Assembly (NCBI RefSeq): GCF_008298015.1
Contig: NZ_VTPX01000007.1
Span: 180,852 to 244,851 of the forward strand
DNA: 64,000 nt
Direction of reading: 5' to 3'
DNA from: Salinicola corii
Lineage (GTDB): Bacteria > Pseudomonadota > Gammaproteobacteria > Pseudomonadales > Halomonadaceae
Below, piece by piece: positions 56,125 through 63,924 of the stretch. The position numbers were made by a program, and so were the translations under genes. Numbering within the stretch: position 1 is the stretch's first letter; the number at the start of each line of letters is the position of its first letter. The notes under the pieces are model-generated. The model had not been told where the DNA came from. It saw only the letters and a program-made list of their open reading frames with translations, and made no database searches.

Positions 56125-57138
56125 ATGATGACAACAACCCTTTCTCCGCTTGGATTCATCGATGGCCCAGCGCGCTTTTCCGCTTTCGAGCTTCTGCTGC
56201 TGAAAAGTCGTTACCCGCCGGATACCGCGGCCCTGTTGCTGTTGACGTGGGTCTACGTCAACAAGCGCGCTGTGCTTGCCGAGGACCGGCGCTACCTCGA
56301 AGTGCTGGCCAACGGCTATCGCCATTCCCGGGATCTCGACACGTTGCTGGCGATCGCCAGAGCCGACCTGAAGGCCATCCAACTGGCCGCCGAGGTGGTG
56401 TTACGCGAACGCATCGATGAACAGTCGCACCCCTTCCTGCGGCGCGCGATCGGGCTGGCCACGAGCGAGGGTGATCTCAGCCTGCGAAATCACCACATCC
56501 TGCGCTTTCTCTCCGATCTTTCAGGCGTGACGCCCGCTGCTTTTGCACGGCTGTTCCGCGAGGTGGCCGGACGCGCCCTGACGCCCCCCAGCGACCCCAG
56601 CCGACAGGAGTACTGGCAGCAGGAAGAGCCAGCCGAGCCGGCAGCCGAGGCAGACACCGACACCACGGCTCCCTCCCCGCGCGAGACTCACCGTTGGCTA
56701 GGCTGGAGAGCCCGAATCCTGTCCGCGCATACGCGGCGACGGGAGAATCGCCTTGAGCGTGACCGCTTGCGCCAGCAGGCACGTCAACGAGCGGCGCGGC
56801 GGCGCCAGGAGGAAGAACGCCTGCAACGGGCACGCCAGGCCGAAGCCCAGCGCCAGGAAGAGGAGCGTCAGGCCGAAGCCCAGCGACGGGAGCGAGCGCG
56901 TCGGGAAGAAGCGTCTCGTCAAGAACAGCAGCGACGGCAACGCCAGTGGCAACAAGCGGCCGGCATCCCCCAACCCCACTACCGAATCCGGCTGGCCTTG
57001 CAGGTCCTGGAACTCGACGAGCATGCCTCCTCGACCGATATCAAACGCGCCTACCGCCGCCTGGCACAGCGTCATCATCCCGATCGCTTCCACGGCCAGG
57101 GCGACTTGCGAATATCCCTGGCTTCGCAACGTTTCTAG
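56125..57138 (+). CDS. TerB-like / coiled-coil / J-domain protein cut by an amber codon
   Basis: Read to the TAG at 57136 the protein is 337 residues. Residues about 10-155 are a helical domain resembling TerB/DjlA (LLLLKSRYPPDTAALLLLTW, then RAVLAEDRRYLEVLANGYRH). About 200-285 is an Arg/Glu/Gln-rich coiled coil. The C-terminus is a J domain with LQVLELDEHASSTDIKRAYRR and the HPD motif in RHHPDRFHGQG. TAG stands where CAG (Gln) is expected in SQRF-Q-RIKNAYDLLM; the frame continues 13 codons to TGA at 57178-57180. Only the last J helix would be lost, so the co-chaperone may still stimulate DnaK. The start could also be the ATG at 56047; neither has a strong ribosome site. Confidence 0.7.
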   Translation: MMTTTLSPLGFIDGPARFSAFELLLLKSRYPPDTAALLLLTWVYVNKRAVLAEDRRYLEVLANGYRHSRDLDTLLAIARADLKAIQLAAEVVLRERIDEQSHPFLRRAIGLATSEGDLSLRNHHILRFLSDLSGVTPAAFARLFREVAGRALTPPSDPSRQEYWQQEEPAEPAAEADTDTTAPSPRETHRWLGWRARILSAHTRRRENRLERDRLRQQARQRAARRRQEEERLQRARQAEAQRQEEERQAEAQRRERARREEASRQEQQRRQRQWQQAAGIPQPHYRIRLALQVLELDEHASSTDIKRAYRRLAQRHHPDRFHGQGDLRISLASQRF

Positions 57139-57172
57139 CGGATCAAGAACGCCTACGACCTGTTGATGCAAC

Positions 57173-57580
57173 ATGCGTGATCTCTATCGTCGACTCGGCA
57201 TCGCCAAGGACGCAACGCCCAAAGCCATCGTCCGAGCTGCAGAACGCTGCAACAACCAGACGCTGAAGGCCGATGCGCTGAGCGCTCTCGGCGACGCGGC
57301 GCATCGCGAGGCCTATGACGACCTGCATGCACTGCTGGACGACCTCGGCAGGCTGCGGGCGGGTCTGGGCATGACCCATGCCCCCCACTGGCAAGGGGAC
57401 ACCGCCAATGATTTTTCCTCGTCCCCCGAACGTATCGTGGTTCGTCAGGAACTGCTGACGCGACAGCTGGAAATTGCACTCAGCCGCCATCAGACGCGCT
57501 GGCGACGCTGGTCCTGGCTTGCCCTGGCCGTGCTGATCGGATGGCTCGCCGCTTATGGCATCGGCCGCTGGCTGAGTTAG
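57173..57580 (+). CDS. Tail-anchored protein with a degenerate J-like domain
   Basis: The 135-residue protein starts DLYRRLGIAKDATPKAIVRA and continues LSALGDAAHREAYDDL, the helix I and III pattern of J domains, but the HPD loop is missing. Residues about 95-110 are polar and a single C-terminal membrane helix follows (WSWLALAVLIGWLAAYGIGRW). The ATG overlaps the original stop of the upstream J-domain gene by eight bases, so the two were translationally coupled before the amber change. It may act as a membrane partner of the upstream protein; this is inference. Confidence 0.65.
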   Translation: MRDLYRRLGIAKDATPKAIVRAAERCNNQTLKADALSALGDAAHREAYDDLHALLDDLGRLRAGLGMTHAPHWQGDTANDFSSSPERIVVRQELLTRQLEIALSRHQTRWRRWSWLALAVLIGWLAAYGIGRWLS

Positions 57581-57622
57581 CAAGCTGCTAGAGGAGAACC
57601 GAGGCGCCACTTCCATAGCCAA

Positions 57623-58639
57623 TTAGCAATAGTCCATCTTCACTATCCGTTTGCCCAAGTTGCCTCCGGCGAGCAGGCCGATCAGCGCCTGAGGAACCGC
57701 CGCCAGCCCACCCTCGACGATATCGAGACGCCACACGAGCTCACCCGCCGCCACAGGCGATCGGGAAGCGCGCTGGAACGCCTCCCACTCATGGAGATAT
57801 TCAGGTGCGACGAAAGGATGAACACCGACACCCTTGCCGCCGAGCCGTGCCAGGTTGGCGGGTGCCCGGCGAGGTTCGGGCTGTTGATATTGGCTGATCA
57901 GCCCGCACAGCACCACTCGACCGCCGGGGCGCATGAGAGTATTGGCGATCTCGAAAGCCGATCCACCGAGACTTTCGAAATTGAGCGTGATGCCATCAGG
58001 TGCTGTCTCGCGCAGCCGCTCGGCATAGTCCGGTGCGCGGTGGTCGAGCACGCGCTCGAAGCCGACCGCCTTCAACCACTCCCGCTTTTCTCTACGCCCG
58101 GCGGTCACTATCACCTGCGCCCCGGCACGTCGGGCCCACTGCGCCGCCAGGGACCCCACCGCACCGGCAGCGGCACCGACCAGCACCGTGTCCGATGGCA
58201 GCGGTCGGCCGATGTGACACATTCCCAGCCAGGCAGTGAATCCGGTCATCCCTAGCGGATGCAGTCCCGCCAGGGGCGGTTCCGGCGATGCCGGATAGTG
58301 GATCAACCCAGCCCCGTCATGCTCCACCACCGTCTGCATCGGGAGATGCCCGAGTGCCCAGTCCCCCCGTCGCCACGTCGACGACTGGCTCTCCCTGACC
58401 CGAGCCAGCGCCCAGCCCGAGAGCATACTGCCAGCCTGCCATCGCGCGATATAATCGTATCCCTCTGGCTGCATGCGGTTTCGCATGTAAGGGTCGACGC
58501 TGAAATAATGGGGTTCCAGGCGCAGCGATTTCCCACAATCAACCGCCGCCGAACGCAGGCCTATATCGTCGGGCTGCAGCGGCCCTTGCGGCATCCGCCG
58601 CAGAAAAAGTTGTTCGACCGACCCTGCTGCAGAAGTCAC
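57623..58639 (-). CDS. NADP-dependent oxidoreductase, CurA/leukotriene B4 dehydrogenase-like MDR
   Basis: The 338-residue zinc-free medium-chain reductase has YFSVDPYMRNRMQ near residue 45, HPLGMTGFTAWLGM, the nucleotide-binding VLVGAAAGAVGSLAAQWARRAGAQVI, and FESLGGSAFEIANTLMRPGGRVVLCG. Such enzymes reduce the double bond of alpha,beta-unsaturated ketones or aldehydes (curcumin, prostaglandins). Start is taken as GTG at 58639, overlapping the DUF3820 stop (GTGA) with GAGAGAG ahead. The N-terminus is less conserved than usual. Confidence 0.85.
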   Translation of the reverse strand: MTSAAGSVEQLFLRRMPQGPLQPDDIGLRSAAVDCGKSLRLEPHYFSVDPYMRNRMQPEGYDYIARWQAGSMLSGWALARVRESQSSTWRRGDWALGHLPMQTVVEHDGAGLIHYPASPEPPLAGLHPLGMTGFTAWLGMCHIGRPLPSDTVLVGAAAGAVGSLAAQWARRAGAQVIVTAGRREKREWLKAVGFERVLDHRAPDYAERLRETAPDGITLNFESLGGSAFEIANTLMRPGGRVVLCGLISQYQQPEPRRAPANLARLGGKGVGVHPFVAPEYLHEWEAFQRASRSPVAAGELVWRLDIVEGGLAAVPQALIGLLAGGNLGKRIVKMDYC

Positions 58640-58851
58640 CGGCGCTCTCTCAGAGGATCTAAAAGCCCACTGAGGCCGTTGTGGTCGATCTCGTGCATCA
58701 ACGCCAGCAGACGCCCGATCTCCCCATTGGGGAAGCCTTCCCGCGCGAACCAGTTCAGGTATGGGCCCGGCAGGTCGGCGATCAACCATCCCTCATACTT
58801 GCCGAAGGGCATCTTGCGACTGACCAGCCTGGTGAGGTCTTCAGGCTCCAT
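58636..58851 (-). CDS. DUF3820 family small protein
   Basis: The 71-residue protein has the DUF3820 pattern MPFGKYEGWLIADLPGPYLNWFAREGFPNG and then EIGRLLALMHEIDHNGL. The family is widespread and its function unclear; some members are labelled as quorum-sensing-regulated virulence factors. AAGGAG lies seven bases before the ATG at 58851. The stop overlaps the oxidoreductase start. Confidence 0.88.
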   Translation of the reverse strand: MEPEDLTRLVSRKMPFGKYEGWLIADLPGPYLNWFAREGFPNGEIGRLLALMHEIDHNGLSGLLDPLRERR

Positions 58852-59187
58852 TTCGTCTCCTTCGTCGATTCCTGGCCGCATCATTCTACAGCGCCTGACG
58901 GTCGCCTCCGCCACTGTACCCATGAACTCGGCGCATGCCCTCATTCCCAGTGACCACTTGCCCGACCGGGCAGCAAAGGCGTTACGCTTTGTCTGAAAAA
59001 TGCCTGAGCTCACCCATACGGCGTTAAAAATCGACTCAAAATGCTCATTTACCTCGCGTAAATTCCGCTTTTTCGCCGACTTTCGCCTTGTCTGGCTATC
59101 GCTCGTCGATTTTTCAGACAGAGCTTAGGTTATACCGTCATGAGCACGGCGCATCGGCGCCTACGATAACGATAACGGGAGATGGGT
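58852..59187. other. DUF3820-BCCT intergenic region
   Basis: These 336 bases hold no gene. The left part should contain the DUF3820 promoter; the middle is a 131-base palindromic element (58990-59120); the right part before BCCT shows a CGATAA tandem repeat (59163-59174). Confidence 0.6.
58990..59120. repeat. 131-base palindromic-ended element (MITE-like)
   Basis: TGTCTGAAAAAT (58990-59001) and ATTTTTCAGACA (59109-59120) are perfect 12-base inverted ends; similarity extends to 16 bases with one mismatch. An inner hairpin ATTTAC-CTCGC-GTAAAT lies at 59047-59063. The element is more AT-rich than its surroundings and encodes nothing. Confidence 0.55.
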
Positions 59188-60747
59188 ATGCAAACTTCGC
59201 TGCGGCCGATGGTATTCTGGCCGACCTTTCTGATCCTGCTGGCGGCCGTCGTTGCCAGCTATGTCGATCTGGATGCGTTTCTAGCCACCGCCAGCGCGCT
59301 CAACGACGCCGTTCTGACCAACTTTTCGTGGCTATTCAGCCTGGGTAGCCTCTACCTGCTGATCATGGCCGTCATCGTCTATTTTTCGCCGATCGGGCGC
59401 ATTCGCATTGGCGGCCGGGATGCCACGCCGCTGCTGTCGCGGCTACGCTGGTTCTCGATCACGCTGTGCACCACGCTGGCCGTGGGCGTTTTATTCTGGA
59501 CCACCGCCGAGCCGCTGTATCACCTCATGGAACCGCCGACGTCGCTGAGCCTGGAAGCCGGCTCGGGCGACGCCATGCTGTTCGCCATGTCGACGATGTT
59601 CCTGCACTGGACGTTCACGCCCTATGCAATCTATGCCGTCCCGGCACTGATCTTCGCGCTGGCGTTCTACAACCTTCGCCTGCGCTTTTCGATCTCGAGC
59701 ATGCTGGAGCCGGTTTTCGGGCCCAGGGTCAAACGCTTCGGCGGCCTGATCGATGCCATTTCGCTCTACGCGCTGGTGGCCGGCATGGCATCCTCACTGG
59801 GCACCGGTGCGCTGACCCTGGCCGGCGGCGCGGGCCAATATCTCGGCGGTGAAACCAGCCCGCTGCGGCTTGGTGTGATCATCGCCATCATCGTGGTGAC
59901 CTTTGTGATCTCTGCTGCCAGCGGCTTGCAGAAGGGTATCGCCCGACTGTCGTCGCTGAACGCCATTCTGCTCGCCATTCTCGGCGTCTTCATGTTCATC
60001 GTCGGCCCGACCGTCTTCTGCCTGTCACTGGGCGTCGAGTCGTTCGGCGTCTACCTCGACGGCTTTTTCACCAAGAGCCTGTTCACCGGCGCCGCCGCCG
60101 ACGACCAGTGGCCGCAGTGGTGGTCGATCTTCTACTGGGCGGTGTGGTTCGCCTGGGCCCCGGTGGCGGCGCTGTTCCTGGGCAAGATCTCCCGCGGCTA
60201 CACGGTGCGCGAGTTCCTGCGCGTCAACCTGCTTTACCCGGCGCTGTTCGCCAGCGTGTGGATCCTGATTTTCTCCGGGACGGCGCTCTACTTTCAGGCT
60301 CATGTCGGCACAAGCGGCGCCGATCTCTATGCCGTGCTCAACGATCGTGGGGTCGAGAATGTGCTCTATGAGCTGTTCCGTCAGTTGCCGTTCTCGCAGG
60401 TATGGATTCCGCTGCTGCTGTTCATCGCCTACATCTCCTACGTCACCGCGGCCGACTCGCAGACCGACGCCATCGGTAACCTCTGCACCCGCGGCCTGAC
60501 CGCCGACTCCGATCTCAATGCCGGCGTCCCGATGAAGGTGATCTGGGGCGTGATCGTCGGCATCGTGTCCTGGGTCATGGTCAGCTTCGTGGGGATCGAC
60601 GGCATCAAGATGCTTTCCAATCTCGGGGGCCTGCCGGCTCTGTTGATCGTGTTGATGGCCACCGGTTCGCTCTGGGTCTGGCTCAAACACCCACAGCGGC
60701 TCACCCATGAGCCGACATCCTCTCGCGTTGCCAAGGATGACGCATGA
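59188..60747 (+). CDS. BCCT-family transporter
   Basis: The 519-residue 12-helix protein belongs to the betaine/carnitine/choline transporters. Family stretches are VLFWTTAEPLYHLMEPP, FLHWTFTPYAIYAVPAL, MASSLGTGALTLAGG, and the signature region WWSIFYWAVWFAWAPVAALFLGKISRGYTVREF. The N-terminus is short and there is no osmosensing C-terminal extension, suggesting a catabolic importer rather than an osmoregulated one. The ATG at 59188 is preferred to 59182 because GGGAG is then six bases away. It overlaps the hydrolase gene by four bases (ATGA). Confidence 0.92.
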   Translation: MQTSLRPMVFWPTFLILLAAVVASYVDLDAFLATASALNDAVLTNFSWLFSLGSLYLLIMAVIVYFSPIGRIRIGGRDATPLLSRLRWFSITLCTTLAVGVLFWTTAEPLYHLMEPPTSLSLEAGSGDAMLFAMSTMFLHWTFTPYAIYAVPALIFALAFYNLRLRFSISSMLEPVFGPRVKRFGGLIDAISLYALVAGMASSLGTGALTLAGGAGQYLGGETSPLRLGVIIAIIVVTFVISAASGLQKGIARLSSLNAILLAILGVFMFIVGPTVFCLSLGVESFGVYLDGFFTKSLFTGAAADDQWPQWWSIFYWAVWFAWAPVAALFLGKISRGYTVREFLRVNLLYPALFASVWILIFSGTALYFQAHVGTSGADLYAVLNDRGVENVLYELFRQLPFSQVWIPLLLFIAYISYVTAADSQTDAIGNLCTRGLTADSDLNAGVPMKVIWGVIVGIVSWVMVSFVGIDGIKMLSNLGGLPALLIVLMATGSLWVWLKHPQRLTHEPTSSRVAKDDA

Positions 60748-62780
60748 AGACCAAAACGACCTTTCCCCATCGCGTGCGGGAAATAGCAAACCAGTGGATC
60801 GTGCTCGAAGACGGTACTCGCCTGGCAGCCCGCATTTGGCTGCCTGAGGATGCCGAGTCGAAGCCGGTGCCGGCGATCCTCGAATACCTGCCCTATCGCA
60901 AACGCGACGGCACGGCGGTGCGCGACGAGCTGACTCATCCCTACTTCGCCGGTCACGGTTACGCCTGCGTGCGCGTCGACATGCGCGGTAACGGCGAGTC
61001 CGACGGGCTGATGGAAGACGAGTATGCCCCCCAGGAACAGCGTGATGCGCTGGAGGTGATCGACTGGATCGCCGCCCAACCCTGGTGTGGCGGCAAGCTC
61101 GGCATGATGGGTATCTCCTGGGGTGGCTTCAACAGCCTGCAACTCGCCGCGCTGCGTCCCGAACCGCTCAAGGCGATCATCACGCTGTGCTCAACCGACG
61201 ACCGCTACGCCGACGACATCCACTACAAGGGCGGCAACATGCTGCTGGAGAATCTCGGCTGGGCGGCGACCATGCTGAGCTTCTCCGCCGCCGTGCCCGA
61301 CCCGGCGCTGGTCGGCGATCGATGGCGCGAGATGTGGAAGCATCGCCTCGGCAACATGCCCCTGCTGGCTGAAACCTGGCTCGAGCATCAGCATCGCGAC
61401 GACTACTGGAAACACGGCTCGGTCTGCGAGGGCTGTCACCAAGAGCTAGGCGGCATCGAAGCGGCTGTCTATATGATCAGCGGCTGGGCGGATTCGTACA
61501 TCAACACCATTCCGCGAATGATGGAGCACCTGTCGTGCCCGAAGAAGGCGCTGATCGGGCCCTGGATGCACAAGTACCCGCATTTCGCGATTCCCGACCC
61601 GGCCATCGGCTTTCTGCAGGAGGCGCTGCGCTGGTGGGATTACTGGCTCAAGGATACCGACACCGGCATCATGGACGAGCCCGAGTGCACCTTCTATCTG
61701 CAGGATGGCGTGCCACCGGCCCCCAAATATCTCGAGCGCCCCGGGCAGTGGGTCCGTACCCACGGCTGGCCCGCGCCCAGTGACGAGGTCGAGACGCAAT
61801 CCCTGGTACTCGGCGATCGCGGCCTGGGGGCCAGCGGCCGGCTGAGCAATGATCGGCTGATCGCCTCGCCACTGACCGCCGGCTCGTTGCAGGGTGAATA
61901 CATCCCGCTGTGGTTCGGCGCCGATTTCCCGCCGGACCAGCGCCGCGACGACGGCCTATCGTTGACCTTCGACTCCGCGCCTTATATCGAAGGGCTCGAC
62001 ATTCTCGGCCAGCCGACGGTGAGGGTGACGCTCGCCAGTGCCGAGGATTGCGGTCAGTTCCACGTGCGCCTTTGTGACGTAGCGCCGAGCGGCGAGAGCG
62101 CGTTGATCACCTACGCCACGCTCAATCTCAATCTGCGCGACGATCCCGGCACGCTCACGCCGCCGGTCCCCGGCGAGCCGATGGACATACGCCTGCCGCT
62201 GGACCTGATCGGCTACCGCCTACCCCCAGGACACCGCCTGCGCGTGGCGCTCTCCAGCGCCAGCTTCCCACTGGTGTGGTCGCCGAAAAAGCGCGCGGAC
62301 CTCACGCTCCAGGCCGGTACGCCAACGCTGGAACTGCCGGTCTCCAAGGCTGCCTACCTTCCGATGCCGTTCGAAGCGCCGGAGAGCGCACCGCCCTGTC
62401 GCGTGGACACGCTGCGTGCCGGTCAGCCCAAGCGTACGATCAGCGAGGATGTCGTCAACGGCGAGGTGACCGTCACCGTCGAGGACGACATGGGCGACGT
62501 TCGCTTCGCCGATCACGGTTTGCGCGTCGAGCAGAAAGCGAAGGAGATCTACACCAGTCACCCGAGTGATGCCACGCGCACACGCGCCGACATCGAATGG
62601 GTCTACCGTGCCAGCCGCGACGAGGGCGAGGGTCGGTTCGCCGTCGAGGTGACCAGTCGCTACCACCTCAACTGCGACGAAGACACCTTCTACCTCAGCG
62701 CCGAGCAAATCGCCCACGAAGGCGAAACCCTGGTCAGCGAGAAGACGTGGCAGCGCGAGATCCCGCGCTCGGCCATCTAG
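60744..62780 (+). CDS. CocE/NonD-family hydrolase
   Basis: The 678-residue protein has an alpha/beta hydrolase domain (DGTRLAARIWLP, VDMRGNGESDG, the nucleophile Ser in GMMGISWGGFNSLQLAA, and IGPWMHKYPH with the likely catalytic His) and a C-terminal jelly-roll (from about residue 360: TFDSAPYIEGLDILGQPTV and PLDLIGYRLPPGHRLRVALSSASFP) as in cocaine esterase and X-Pro dipeptidases. It has no signal peptide, so it acts in the cytoplasm on an ester or amide. Translational coupling to the BCCT gene implies it processes the imported compound. Confidence 0.9.
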   Translation: MKTKTTFPHRVREIANQWIVLEDGTRLAARIWLPEDAESKPVPAILEYLPYRKRDGTAVRDELTHPYFAGHGYACVRVDMRGNGESDGLMEDEYAPQEQRDALEVIDWIAAQPWCGGKLGMMGISWGGFNSLQLAALRPEPLKAIITLCSTDDRYADDIHYKGGNMLLENLGWAATMLSFSAAVPDPALVGDRWREMWKHRLGNMPLLAETWLEHQHRDDYWKHGSVCEGCHQELGGIEAAVYMISGWADSYINTIPRMMEHLSCPKKALIGPWMHKYPHFAIPDPAIGFLQEALRWWDYWLKDTDTGIMDEPECTFYLQDGVPPAPKYLERPGQWVRTHGWPAPSDEVETQSLVLGDRGLGASGRLSNDRLIASPLTAGSLQGEYIPLWFGADFPPDQRRDDGLSLTFDSAPYIEGLDILGQPTVRVTLASAEDCGQFHVRLCDVAPSGESALITYATLNLNLRDDPGTLTPPVPGEPMDIRLPLDLIGYRLPPGHRLRVALSSASFPLVWSPKKRADLTLQAGTPTLELPVSKAAYLPMPFEAPESAPPCRVDTLRAGQPKRTISEDVVNGEVTVTVEDDMGDVRFADHGLRVEQKAKEIYTSHPSDATRTRADIEWVYRASRDEGEGRFAVEVTSRYHLNCDEDTFYLSAEQIAHEGETLVSEKTWQREIPRSAI

Positions 62781-62836
62781 GGGCTTAGGTATTTAGGCAC
62801 TTGTCGACGACGAGACCATGACCACGCATGTTATGC

Positions 62837-62861
62837 TCCGGGGCCGTTTCATGGCCCCGGA
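62837..62861 (+). terminator. Hairpin between the hydrolase and LysR genes
   Basis: Perfect stem TCCGGGGCC/GGCCCCGGA with a 7-base loop, 57 bases after the hydrolase stop and just before the preferred LysR start. Short T content follows (TTCGTCT). Confidence 0.5.
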
Positions 62862-62868
62862 TTCGTCT

Positions 62869-63774
62869 ATGGCATCCCGTGATGCGTTACCGCCGCTGAC
62901 GTGCTTGCGTGCCTTCGAGGCGGCCGCGCGACATGCCAGCTTCACACAAGCCGGCAATGAACTGAGCCTGACGCAAAGCGCGGTCAGCCGCCAGATCAAG
63001 CGGCTCGAGGACGACCTGGGCCGGCCGCTGTTCGAACGTCATTATGAAGGTCTACGTTTAACGCCCGCTGGCGAGCACTACTTTCGCGTGGTGCAGCGCC
63101 TGTTGCGTGACCTGCGCGACGAGACGGCGCGCCTGCGGCGTCGTGGCGATGACCGTCAGCTCACGTTGGCCTCCAGCCCCACCATTGCCTCGATCTGGTT
63201 GGCACGGCAGCTGCCCGACTTCCAACGCGCCCATCCGCATATCGAGATCCGCATCCTGACGGTCGAGGACCCACACCGCCTGGACCTCGCCGAGTTCGAT
63301 CTCGGTATCTACTATCATGTCCCTCACGAAGTCGATCCGCCCGGCCTCAGTGCCGAGGCGATTTTCGCCCACGAAGAGGTTGCCGCCGTCTGCAGTCCGG
63401 CCTACCTGGCTCGTCATGGCGACATCCGCGATGCCGACGATCTGCTGGCACGCCATACCCTGATGGTGGTGGAAGACCACTATCATGACTGGTTGACCTG
63501 GGAAGGCTGGTATCAGGCACAGGGCCTGACCTGGCACGCCCCGGAGCACAGCCTGCGGGCCAACAGCTTCCAGTTGCTCATGAACGCAACCCTGGCCGGC
63601 CAGGGCGTCACCCTGGGCTGGATGCGTCTGCTGGCGGCGGACCTCGAGCAGGGCAACCTGGCGCAGGTGCTTCCGCTGACGCTGCCCAGCCGCGGCAGAC
63701 TGTCGCTGTTGACCCCGCAGCATCGTCATTTCACCGAACCGATGCGGGCATTTCGGGAGTGGGTGCTGGAATAG
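62869..63774 (+). CDS. LysR-family regulator, GcvA-like
   Basis: The 301-residue regulator begins MASRDALPPLTCLRAFEAAA, with the helix-turn-helix at about 20-60 (ASFTQAGNELSLTQSAVSRQI) and an effector domain from about 95 (LTLASSPTIASIWLARQLPDF), the GcvA/AmpR-like style. ATGs at 62818 and 62851 would place a strong hairpin inside the gene, so the later start is chosen; the ribosome site is weak in every case. It follows the BCCT-hydrolase operon on the same strand and probably regulates it. Confidence 0.85.
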   Translation: MASRDALPPLTCLRAFEAAARHASFTQAGNELSLTQSAVSRQIKRLEDDLGRPLFERHYEGLRLTPAGEHYFRVVQRLLRDLRDETARLRRRGDDRQLTLASSPTIASIWLARQLPDFQRAHPHIEIRILTVEDPHRLDLAEFDLGIYYHVPHEVDPPGLSAEAIFAHEEVAAVCSPAYLARHGDIRDADDLLARHTLMVVEDHYHDWLTWEGWYQAQGLTWHAPEHSLRANSFQLLMNATLAGQGVTLGWMRLLAADLEQGNLAQVLPLTLPSRGRLSLLTPQHRHFTEPMRAFREWVLE

Positions 63775-63880
63775 GAATCCGCACCGCCAGCCGGGCGGTC
63801 TCGTGCGTCGAAACGACACGCTCGGGGCGCTGAATCATCAGGCGATAGACGAACAAAAGCCGGCAGCGATCACTGAACTG

Positions 63881-63923
63881 CACCCCGAAAGTTGGACACC
63901 CATCCAATCTTCGGGGTGTTTTT
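63881..63923 (+). terminator. Terminator-like hairpin in the IS leader
   Basis: Arms CACCCCGAA/TTCGGGGTG and inner TTGGA/TCCAA form a long stem, followed by five T ending one base before the transposase ATG. It can stop outside transcripts from entering the transposase gene. Confidence 0.7.
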
Positions 63924-63924
63924 G

